This document shows positions 35,727 to 46,193 of a stretch of DNA of 64,000 nt, one piece after another. Position 1 is the stretch's first letter; each line of letters begins with the position of its first letter. The notes beneath the pieces were generated by a model. The model was not told where the DNA came from and did not search any database. It saw nothing but the letters and a program-made list of their open reading frames with translations. The stretch spans positions 603,820 to 667,819 of the forward strand of contig NMRB01000046.1 of NCBI GenBank assembly GCA_002633025.1. The letters are read 5' to 3'. The position numbers and the translations under genes are program-made. This DNA comes from Notospermus geniculatus. Lineage: Eukaryota > Nemertea > Pilidiophora > Heteronemertea > Lineidae.

Positions 35727-38083
35727 TGGTGGTAGAGAGCTGCATGCATAGAGGACTAGCATACTGTGGATGCATTTATACTTGGTCATTCAAAAACACC
35801 CTAAATGGAATAAAAACCCAACAAAATGATTAAAAAAACTGAATTGACAACTAAAGACACCCTGAGGTCTTACATCAAGGTAGATTGACAAAATAGATCA
35901 TGAAAAGGCGTAACAAGATTCATTTTCTTATTTATAAGGCCTTGTATACTAATATACCTTGTATCAGAAATAGATAAGAGAGGATCCTCTCTGATCTATT
36001 TTTGCTTGTAGTGATGTTGGTAACTGAATTTGTAACCGATTTGAACCGCAACACATTCTACCCAGCATCAAAAGGGTTAAACTACTTTCTGTAAAAAAGA
36101 ACGGCGTCTCATTTTTTTTATTGCAAAACGTTCAAAGACTTCATAATTATTTTGGGCATTCCCCACGGGTTTAAATCACTCTTTAATTTACTTCAACGTA
36201 TTCAACTATTTTTTTTGCTGCTTTACGTAATCCGGTGTCTGCCGTGACTGTGCCGTCTTCAAAACGCACAGCGTGTTCAGACTGGCGATGTTCACCTCGT
36301 GGGCGTTTTGCAGGAGCTTAAAATGCTGTATTGGAAAAAAATGACAGGGCTGTCAGACTGGCGTAGTGACAGCTTCAGTGCCCGTCACGTATGAGGTTGT
36401 ACGTTTGTTCAACAACTAGAGTCGTCCAAAACGTTCCTCAGTATCGTATGAGACGTATAATGGGGCACATTTCGGATGAGGATAGCTATGGGGATCATAA
36501 CTACGATAAAGGGCAGCGCATTGTAACCAGGTCCTATACAACGGACGCCTTTTGTGTGAGAAATTGATCAGGACCGGGATGTCACTTTCATTTCAGTAGT
36601 ATTAGCCACTAGTGACACCTATTGAGGGTAGTGAGGGTATGGTCCCCATTACGCCATGGGTCACCTGTCAGTGGGTACAATCATTCAACCATGTTTATAT
36701 ATGTATTTTATTTTGATGTGAATATGATTTTTCATCACCCATCGTTTCTGATATGTCAACAACGCCGTAAAAAAAAACGAATGAAAAAAGTTAGATTCTG
36801 GTGTCAAACACCGTATGTTCCTGGTACGTTTACCAACAGCGCATATCAACCGTCCTTTCATCGAATTTCCAGTTCATAAAAGAGAATTACGCAAAAAACC
36901 CACTCACGGAGGAAAAAAATAGCAAGATTTGTCCGTCATTGCGGGGCAACCTGTTTGGTGACATGTTGTCATTCATCCCACAATGCCTCATTCTCATGGC
37001 AAAATGGGAAATCATTCTTGAATTGTATTCTGAGTGTCGGCGGGGTGTCGTGTCTCGTCGACAAGGGCCTGTGAGCAGGCGGGAATTCTGCCTTCACGCA
37101 GGTTCTTTCTCTCGCCAATTTTGATGGCATTGTTCCATTTTGAACGATTTATAATAGGGGTACCATCTCTGGTGATAAACTATTTAAAACATTTTGCTTA
37201 CTGGGTTCTATTTACACTGTCTTCAATGCACCTTTATCATAACAGACCAGGCTAACTTGGCTGTGATATTCACGCCAAAGACACAACTGATGTACAGTAG
37301 TTTTAAAGCTTGTTTTGTTGAAAACGAAATGTCATTTGCTAATTGTCCAACTGTCATGTGTCATTTGCAAATCACGTGACCAGTCATGCGCAACGGATTG
37401 ACAGCTCTCCTCGCGGGAGGTAAGAAAGGCAGGAGAGATCCCGCGTGGTTTTGTCCGATGCTTTGTTTCTGTCTAACCTGCCGGAATAAAGCGTACAACA
37501 ACAATGAAATAATACAACACAAACATTGAGGTTTATAGTCAAGTTAAGTTGGATTGGACTTGAGGAGTGGTCGACGGGGAACTTGTCATAAATCCACATC
37601 TTTGACGAAGGAAGTTGATCACTGGGGAGTCGAAGGATATGTTTTAATTGTACAATACTGGCATTTAATGTAATTATGAGGGAGACTTCATCGTGACCTG
37701 GGTCATTCTGTTGAGGACTGCCACCGTGCTCACACTTACAACCAACTCTCACCAACTCAGGAATATCTGCTCCTAGTTTATTGATCTTATCGGATATCGA
37801 TGTTGCCATCACGTAAGTCCCATCCTTTGTTTATTATTTTTGTTTTGTTTCTGCTTTTTGTAGCTGGCGATGCCATATTTTTGTTTATCAATGCAAATAT
37901 CAAACCACAGACAAGTATTTTTGCCAAATTATAGTCCTATACATTACCTAACCTCCCATCTGATCGGTAACGGCCTCTGCCTTACATTAGATCAAATACT
38001 AGTCGATCCTTCAGCGAGTAACCTTGTTCCCATGTATCGCCCAACAAAAGTTATAATATACGTTGTTTTTCTCTTCTGCCCCT
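35727..38083. other. Non-coding, no recognised feature
   Basis: A 142-codon minus frame at 37384-37812 (ATG at 37809) has no identifiable domain. A GT donor (TTG-GTGAGA) follows its first ~20 codons, so a small first exon cannot be excluded, but nothing supports it. Confidence 0.25.
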
Positions 38084-38128
38084 TAGTGCTGGCGATTGCC
38101 TTATGCGAGGGTCCGTGGGTTCGATTCT
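38084..38128 (+). repeat. tRNA-like A and B boxes (possible SINE head)
   Basis: TAGTGCTGGCG (A-box-like, one mismatch) is followed 34 nt later by GGTTCGATTCT (B-box-like). GCCTTATGCGAGG between them recalls tRNA-derived SINE heads. Spacing and stem pairing are wrong for a functional tRNA. Confidence 0.3.
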
Positions 38129-41100
38129 GGTAGGAAGCAATGTCTTTCACCTTAGAAACCCGATTTCTATTTCTTATTTTTTTCTCTTCTTAAGTATTTT
38201 TTTGGCTTCGAAACGGTGACGTTGAACCTGCCAGACTGATCAGGGCGTTGCGACCCACAGATAGGCCTAAACCATCTTCTGAATTTTACTTTTACTCAAA
38301 AATCGTTCGTCAATAGCTACACAATCCAGTGAGTGCGTCTCGACTCGATGCCAACATAATGAGATCTGAAAAACGATACCTTCCAATTTTCGATTCACTT
38401 GACCACTGTCAACTTTTACTCATGGTTTTGTTGAGAATTTCACCCAAAAAGTTCTTGGTGGTTTTCCTAAAGACATTCTCAAAAGACGACCTCGTATTTT
38501 TCAAAATGCGTGTTCCACTTTCACAACACCTCGATCCCAAATCTGCTCAATTTTCTCCCGTTCACAAAGGACCTTTATAAGGTGTGAAATCATTAAGGAA
38601 CAGCGTCACAATCACCGCATGACAATCCAAATTCGCTCCGCCCCAGGGCCAAGGCATGTGGGAGCTATTTCTGGTGGCTGACACAGTGGTGTGGGGTATG
38701 GAGACGGTGTAGGAGCTGCATGCACAGGATGCCATGCTTGCTGATGCCGAGAACATGGAGCTTCAGACTTGGCAAAAACGAGATGTAACACAGCTATCAA
38801 ACAGATTCGAATTGAGCAGCATAGAACCACAAAAGGTCGACTTCAATCCAGAAAACTGCGAGATATACTTATAGCTTTTTTCCTGTCTGCTTCACCTGAA
38901 GTTTTGACTGTACTCACTGTCACTAGGATTGTAACGACGATTCTTTGGCACCGATATCTTTGGTTAGACTTGACATTTTCAAATATTATGACAAAGGTCT
39001 TTCGCGTAGTTAGGCTGCATTGGGTTTACGGAAATGTCGCTCAATTTTCGCATTCATTTATCTTCATATCATATTCAAAGCCTTCCAATAGGTACATCTT
39101 TTATTTATCAGACAATTGTTCTGAAAAACAGGACCAAAACATGTCTAACCACCACAACACCATCATCACCATCCTTCCGTGATGCATTTTCTAAGGCCTT
39201 TGCGACCGCCATCTTTAATATTAATCACATGATGCATAGCAACTGGAGAGAAATTCTAAAGAAGATGTATGCGACTGTTGTGATGGGTGTTAAAAATTTT
39301 ATGACTGTGGCGCCGGGTGGTTCTTCTCGATTATAGATTTGAGATATCCAATAGCGGGGTATTGAGATCCGGTAAGAGGGAGAGAAATGGAAATAATTTC
39401 TTTTTGTTATGGTGGAGATGGTTCGGTGAAGGCTGAATCATGCTGGCGAGGGAAACAGGCATCCTGTGCACGCTGGAAGTTAACGCCTTATGATCCGAGC
39501 GTTCACTAAGAAGCTGTTGTACGATTTGATACCATATTCTCTTACCATGGGCAGAAAAAAAACATGAAGGTAGAGAAATTTTGTAAGGATGCCCTTCTAC
39601 TGACCAAGACGTGTTCCAAGAAACAGTTGCTATCTCGCCTACCTTAACCCTTTTACTACTGGTGGCGATTTCTTCATAAAAACGTATAATGATTCTGAAA
39701 AAGCTACAGAAAACCATGTCAAATAGATATGTGCTCAGTGAGAGCTTTCCAATGAATGTCTCTTGATAGAGTTTAGGTATTTTACAGTCATTTTGTGCAT
39801 ATTTTCAAAGTTTACAGAACGTACTTTGGTAGAAAAGGGTTTGAACAATCACTTCACGTTTTATTGAGGGGAAACAAGAGTACTCTAAAACAACAACACA
39901 ACTGCTTACTCATGAATTTATCCAGGTGTACGCGTCCACGTGCGGGAGGGTTAATCGTTAATCACTTTCTAATTATTATGCATACTAATGAACGCTAATT
40001 ACTTTTGTTTTTTAATTAAATAGCTGGTTGGGATCAATTAAAGGTGTCTGGGAAAGCCCCCCTCTTCACAGCATGTAGTTTCACACATGTATGTGACTCT
40101 TCCGTGTCGTCATGCCCTTTTATTGAAATTCGTATATACAAATTCAGTGATTTTACCATGTACATTGCAGTACAATTCCCCTGTACATTTCGCCTTCTAA
40201 ACCTATAATTACCTGCCTCGAACACACAATAAACTGCACTTTCTGGCCTCGTGTTAGTATTGAAATTCTCAACATGCGTCTATGTATATCGATATTAATT
40301 ATAGAATCAGAATCAATGTATCGATCAGTGCACAGATATGAACACTATTAAAAACCTGGGGACGAGATTTCATAGACATTAACGAAGGACAACCTCGTCC
40401 CTAATGAAGCCTAGATCTATTAGGATGTCGACAAATCGAACTTAATGGAGACAAATTCTTTGTGCATTTTACAAAGAATTCCTCGTCCTTCGAAAAATCA
40501 AATTTTGAGATATTTTTTTATGAAATCAGGTGATATATTTAGATTACTAAACCGATATCCAGCCTGTAAGATAGCAATTGTATTTTTTTCATTGGGATGA
40601 ATTATCCTTAATTTGTTCGTCAATTCATTGATTTGCTAACTTTGGGTGTGGTGTCCAACTCAATCAGGCGAAAATTGGCACAATCAACAAACTGCGAAAT
40701 TGAGATTACGACAAAAATGTTATCTATAATCGCGTGGTAAAGTACACCGTAGACAAAAATCGCTGAATATGTGATATTATTCTGGGTGTGGCTCGGGGCA
40801 TTACACGCGATCTAATCACCGGCCTCCTTAGGGTAAACAAAGCAATGATTCATCCGGCGGCCATGTTGTTCTAGTTCGTCAGATTGTCGCATGGCGGCGC
40901 TGCTGTAGTTTGTTTACTTACAGAATGAAAACGGTGAAACATATTTGGCTATTAATTATGGAACATAAAGCTATTTTCCAATAAAACGAACTTCGCAAAA
41001 AAGTCTATCTAGGCCTATGTAGAACTTCAAACTACCCGACATGCCTGCGAATGAACTTTACCAGTCCCGTGAATCAAAATATTCATGTTCAAATTATGGA

Positions 41101-42822
41101 AAGTAATTATTCATACGTTCGCCGGGCCTTTAACCACCACACAATTGCACAATAATAGCTATTTGACATTTTTCTCATCAAGTCCGGGCCTACCTCATTA
41201 CTAGTAAATGCGTGTAAATTGATGCATTAAATTAATTGCCAGTAATCTCTATGTTATTATGTCTGTCAAGTGCTGCACACAACAAGGACTCGATGTGCGT
41301 TTAATAAACGGTAAATATGCCAACATAGACGAAGTTTTCGAAGCTTATGCTGTTTCTGAAACACACAACTACTACATATAGACCAATAAATGCTATGCAT
41401 TATTTGGCAACACAGACGGGTTTTCTCGTATGCTGTTTCGGCAGATACATGACGACAGGATTTAATAAATGGTGAACATTTTTTGTCAGCACAGTCATGA
41501 CAGTTGAAGTTTTGCAGAAGCTGTAGCCAATGTTGTCAACATTTTCACAAGGGGCAGGTGTAATCGTAGTGGTGGTGGGGTCGGGATCAAGGGCTCACAA
41601 TACAGAAAAATAATCCTTTTTGCAATCAACGTAAGGTGCTCTTTTGGGGAAGCATGGGGTGGGATAGGAGTGTGAAAGTTATTCTCCAATTTTAATCTTG
41701 TTTAAGTCTGAACGACCCCGAATGAGGAGATTCATTTCTTCACCTGAAATCCATCCACGCCTCGCAGATTTGAACAGGTTAACATATTACCGGTTCATGG
41801 CAGGTGAATAGGATTGAGAAGATTTCTTGAAAATGTTGCAAAATATCCAGTTCTCAAGAATCTTAATTCCTGAGTGTTTTGCCAACACCAGTAAGAGGTG
41901 TGGATCTCCTCTGACTGGCCATACTCATCGTTATACTGGCTAGAGGATCAGGGCGCGAGCTCGCGTCCGGTGAACAGCCAAGAAAAAGTGTCGAGTGGAT
42001 ATAGTGCTGGTTTGAAACGTCCCAGAAAAACGTAGGTTCAAAAAGATCGTGTTGGACGTCGCCCTTGAAGAATCTACGTCAAGTATAGGTTGTATGAAAG
42101 CTGTGAGCCCTGCCTGAATTGATATATTTGACAAAAATATTGAAAAAGAATGCCAACTAAAATTTCTGATGAGCAGATTCATACGAGGGTGTATCCCTTT
42201 AAATCTTATCAGTCTACAATTCTGAAATCAACTTCACATTTCTCCACTTGCTGCAGGTTGATCACAAACGCCTCAGCCAATTTAGGGTGAAACCCACGTC
42301 GATTTCACCATAAGAAGAGAGCGAGAACAGTGTACATTTCACACAAGAAAATGTACACGAACCGAGTCAATCCTGGTGTCGCTTACAGAATCTCGAAAAA
42401 TGGAACTCGGCAGAGTCGCTGGGATTTTCTTATAGTTTCCATGGCAACGTCTTGGATATTAATCACCATATAATGTATCTGTACATTTCTGCATACCTTT
42501 AGTAAAATGTACAAGCTCAACGTTGTGGTCCTGGTTTTGTATATACAATGTATATAACTCATAAATAGCCAGAGAAATTTGCTCCAGAATGAAGTAGGCA
42601 TTAGAAAGTACCGATTGAAAGATTCCCTCAAAATATGAACTTTGAGAAAAATTCAATGCTCAACATGTCTGACTGCCGAAATATGGTCTCATCGTGAGCT
42701 TTCCAGAGAGTGGGCACACCCAGCTCAGGAGAGCGTTCGTGAAGACGACGATGCTGACTGCAGACCCAAGGTTAGCAGATTTCTGACGAACTTTGGACAC
42801 CCTCCATGAATTGATCAGGACC
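38129..42822. other. Non-coding, AT-rich, no recognised feature
   Basis: Frames up to 137 codons (38769-39182, 39331-39717) lack signatures. ACGAGGTTGTCC-like words near 40390 recur at about 51405 as GGGGACGAGGTTGC. This may mark a dispersed repeat that I could not delimit. Confidence 0.3.
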
Positions 42823-42921
42823 CATGTTCCCGAAGCCGTCGTTAGGTTAACGATGTCGTTACGCTATGCATTTCCCCAGTTTTAACGACATCGTTAACCT
42901 AACGATGGCTTCGGGAACATG
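42823..42921. repeat. Hairpin element with 39-bp arms
   Basis: The arms 42823-42861 and 42883-42921 are reverse complements with one mismatch around a 21-bp loop. They contain CATGTTCCCGAAGCC and GTTAGGTTAACGATGTCGTT. Confidence 0.9.
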
Positions 42922-43641
42922 GCTCCAGGATTGGAAAATGCAACGTTTTTGACAGCCATCATAAAGATACGTTCATGCTGCTGTTTCTGACTAGGGGCAG
43001 CAACGCAAGAGCGTTGCCATGCTTGTGGGGGAGCCACAGAAATGCCAGCCACCCCTGCGAGGTCGAATTTGAACAAGGGGACAAAAACCTGTTCGATAAA
43101 CTAGGATCGAATGACCCTCTTCCAACAGTGTAGGCCTACACTCCGTTATATGAACCTTGGAGCAAGAAGAGAGAGGCTCGGTTGGAAAATAATAAGCTGT
43201 AAAATGACGACTGAAATCCCAGAGATGTACTTTCTAGCCGACCTTTCCAACGAGACTGCTATCTCGTACGAAAAGTTCGAAACCACGTTAAGAATCAGGT
43301 GTTCGCCGACCGGCGACCACGGGTGGCAACATTCGGCCTGGCGAACGTCGGACCTGCTGCAGAGAGCGAACGTGGAAAAACATTACCGGATTAAGAGTCT
43401 GGGAAAGCTTGGATCAGATCTCGGAGGCCTGCTTGTGGGAGGGACTTAACCGGATCAGGCTAGAATCCAGTGGAATTTGCTGTTTCCGTGGCGAATTTTT
43501 TCCAACTTGCTCAAAACCCGGACTTTTTTTCGGAGCCAGTTGTCTGAATTGACAGTTATCAATGCCAAGTTTGGTTACGCATAGTCAGAATTGTGAAAAA
43601 AGTACATGTAGAAGAAAGATCATTTACAGATATCTGGGGCC
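42922..43641. other. Non-coding, one unassigned 112-codon frame
   Basis: The + frame at 43111-43449 is open over 112 codons without a recognisable domain and is probably chance. Confidence 0.3.
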
Positions 43642-43774
43642 GGTTGCACAAAACTCATGTTAGCGCGCGCTAACTTTTATGTTAGATGACGTCAAAATCC
43701 ATTGTCATTTTACGTCATTTAACATGATGTTAGCGCTAACATCATGTTAGCGCTAACATGAGTTTTGTGCAACC
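43642..43774. mobile_element. Miniature inverted-repeat element, 133 bp
   Basis: Perfect 25-bp inverted ends (GGTTGCACAAAACTCATGTT then AGCGC) flank an interior with GATGACGTCAAAATCC and multiple TTAGCGCTAA palindromes. No coding capacity. Confidence 0.85.
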
Positions 43775-44799
43775 CAGCCCAGAAAGATGTAAACGTCTTT
43801 AAAATCTGCAAAAAATCATGTATTTGTTGGAGCCGTAGAAACTTTTAGAGTATGTTGATAACTCACACCTGACACTGACATAACTGATTATGTTTTTCAG
43901 GTCGATACACTTTGAATATATTACCTATAATCAATCGATAAAGTTGTCTAGTTTTTCATTTTTTATACTAATCTCGGTCAATCGACTCTCAACTTCAAAT
44001 CTGGCAGTGTCGTCTGATAAAACTGGAACGAGGCTTGGTGATAACAGTTGATTTCAGTGCCTAGTTTCGTAATTGTCAGAAACAAGGACAAGGCGAATGT
44101 ACGACGCAGAAATTTGACATCAGATCCAAAATTTCTGCAAATAAATAACTTATTTGTCCAGTTTATACCCCAAGTTGGTTCAGGCCGATGGGCTGGACAC
44201 ATGAGGCAGTCCACTGATCACTGGAAAGTGGGACATCCCTCTGCCAAACTGAGAATTTGTTGACCTCACATTATAGCATCATACTTAGGAATGGCTGAAA
44301 ACACATTCACCTTGCCAATGAGTTCATAACAATTTCGCGCTTATAAAACTTCCCGCTTCTTCCTGCAAAACTTCGGGGAGGGGCACCGTTCCCAAAACAC
44401 CAAATTGTCACACTTTTGTTGTGATTGGTTTTGTACTGTCTTTGTCTGCCTGTCAAGACCGATTCCCAAACCTACAGCTAAATTCACACGGTCAGTGCTA
44501 GAATGGGCCTTGTTATTTTAGCTACTGGGTCTCTAACAATGCCTAATCATTAGCCCACCATTTACAACAACGCGTCGTTAAAAGTTATCAGCGCAAGTAA
44601 TTTTGTGGGAGGGCCCATTGCTAAGTAAACAATCACTTTTAAACCGAGTATGCTATATTGTACATAAAATACATACATACTGTACATAACGTGTTTACTT
44701 TATCCGTGAAAAAAGCAGAAAAAATGCATTCTTTCTCGTTTCTATATAAAAGCTAGATCTGTGAAATCCATTATTCGCGCTCATCCGCATTGACGGCGC
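43775..44799. other. Non-coding, no recognised feature
   Basis: Short unassigned frames. TACATA/GTACATA words near 44650. Confidence 0.35.
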
Positions 44800-44900
44800 A
44801 CTAATGTGTCCTAGCTCCGCCTCCGCCATTACTGCTAGCTCCGCCCATTCGCTCAACGGCAGCGCGGCGCGACCATTCGGTAGCACAATGCTGCGTTTCC
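44800..44900. promoter_or_regulatory. CpG-rich stretch with GCTCCGCC boxes
   Basis: This short GC- and CpG-rich patch lies about 1.3 kb upstream of the Frizzled ATG. It carries two copies of AGCTCCGCC (near 44815 and 44839) and a CGGCAGCGCGGCGCGACC run in otherwise AT-rich DNA. It could be a distal promoter or a first non-coding exon region. This is a base-composition argument only. Confidence 0.25.
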
Positions 44901-45432
44901 AATTCAAGAGTTGAACACAATGACAATGAGCCTTTGGCAAATACGTGTAGAAAAACAGAGCCGATCCATTCTTACGCTATTTACAGCAGTTTAGTAATGG
45001 CGTGGTAGTATTTGCTTCAAGTTAATAGATCTTTAACACAGAGTAGATTTTGGTTGATATTTTCTTTAAGTTAGATACAGTTTGTGTAAATAGCAAATAT
45101 ACTGGATTCAAGGCGCACATTCAATAAATGATTTTTGACCCTTCTCTGACGCATGGGGAGGGTTGAACTTGCTGTTTCGGGGAATCTGCCCAGCTGATGC
45201 GACTTGAGTTGTTGTTCGGCTGTTTGTGAAGTGGGATACATTCGTCCCTGCCCCCATGCCAAATCTCAACCTAGGACTTGTCCGACACGCCCTGAACAAA
45301 AGTGTGAAAAGTTAGATTTCAAGACGATGTGTGACTGTGAATAAGAGAAGGCAATGAAATTTCGGTCAAATCGAGATTTTGAGCATCAAGTTCGTTGCCT
45401 GTCTCCGCTTTCCTTCTTTAATAGCAGATCTA

Positions 45433-45448
45433 CTTTGTTTGATCAAAG
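45433..45448 (+). promoter_or_regulatory. Paired inverted TCF/LEF motifs
   Basis: The 16-bp sequence CTTTGTTTGATCAAAG contains two exact matches to the TCF/LEF core WWCAAAG: CTTTGTT is the reverse complement of AACAAAG, and ATCAAAG is direct. They face each other across a 2-bp gap. The pair lies about 745 bp upstream of the Frizzled start codon and 200 bp before a candidate splice acceptor. TCF sites mediate transcription controlled by Wnt/beta-catenin, so feedback on this receptor gene is a reasonable inference. No binding data exist here. Confidence 0.4.
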
Positions 45449-45624
45449 AATTATGATAAAGACAATAGTTCCACGGTTTTGTGAATAAGTTCAAAACCAA
45501 AATCAGATTTCATTTCAGGTAATTTTTGAACACATTCTCATTCAAAGTATATTTATGAGAATAGAAATGATTCTGGTAAGGGTATAATAAAAATGGTCTT
45601 AAATCACTTCACAGTACTCAAAAG

Positions 45625-45645
45625 TATCTCATTCTCTCTTTACAG
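45625..45645 (+). other. fz5/8: Candidate 3' splice site (5' UTR exon start)
   Basis: A pyrimidine-rich tract (CATTCTCTCTTTACAG) ends in AG at 45644-45645 and is followed by GTTGGAGC. It would open an exon running through 45646-46193 into the Frizzled CDS. No upstream partner exon can be identified. Candidate GT donors occur nearby (CAG-GTAATT near 45519), but they are weak and close. Confidence 0.35.
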
Positions 45646-46193
45646 GTTGGAGCTGACACCAACAGAGCCCTTACGAGCCCCACAGACCACGCGCATGCCC
45701 AGTAAATCACCTGCATACCGTGACGCGAGCTCATTAATTGACAGCGCTGTGATTGGCCGAGCGATTTGATTGACACATCCATCACCTGTCAGAGCGCTAA
45801 ACGGAGTGACGGATTTTCATCCGCACAAAGACCTAAGCCAGCGAGTTATTTGCAAGCATTTCTTTCGCTCTCGGGCATACGGCAGTAAGAGAGAGACTAA
45901 GGATTATTTGAACTCAACACACATTCGGTGTATACCTCAGGAAAGCCCAGCTTATTCTACCGTAAGCTCTAACATGGACTACCTAGCCACGGACTACACA
46001 AACGCATAGGATATTCCTTCCAATTTTCTTCTGTGGATGTACCGTACCAGATTCTCGTGTACCCGCATTGTCTGTCTAACCTAACCCTGTTTACACACGG
46101 CACGTTTGGTCCATTCACTGTGTAGTATCTTTATAAAATGTCACGTTAGATTCGAGAACTTCACCAGTGTTTGAGGATACTGAATATTCAACC
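45646..46193 (+). other. fz5/8: Putative fz5/8 5' leader with four short upstream ORFs
   Basis: If this region is transcribed, it contains four ATG-initiated upstream ORFs: 45695-45769 (24 codons plus stop), 45974-46009 (11 plus stop), 46037-46084 (15 plus stop) and 46139-46150 (3 plus stop). None overlaps the Frizzled ATG. Such a leader would be expected to lower translation. The boundaries are inferred only from the candidate splice acceptor. Confidence 0.3.
46132..46138 (+). promoter_or_regulatory. TATA-like box upstream of fz5/8 ATG
   Basis: TATAAAA lies about 56 nt before the start codon, and a TTCACCA initiator-like stretch follows about 28 nt downstream (near 46161-46167). If used, it would give a very short leader of about 30 nt without upstream ORFs. 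The alternative is a spliced leader through the acceptor at 45645. Sequence alone cannot decide between them. Confidence 0.3.

Noticed and set aside
37384-37812. 142-codon minus frame as a gene or first exon
   Set aside because: No recognised domain. Its apparent start is GTG with an ATG one codon in, and only a generic GT donor follows. Kept only as an unassigned frame.
40370-40500. Inverted repeat around ACGAGG/CCTCGTCC words
   Set aside because: Pairing is limited to about 8-12 bp with poor spacing. The ends could not be defined.
43111-43449. 112-codon + frame near the Frizzled gene
   Set aside because: No recognisable motif, and no matching exon signals were found.
46167-46193. Frizzled start 27 nt upstream
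   Set aside because: The codon at 46167 is GTG. The ATG at 46194 has a good context and gives a proper signal peptide.
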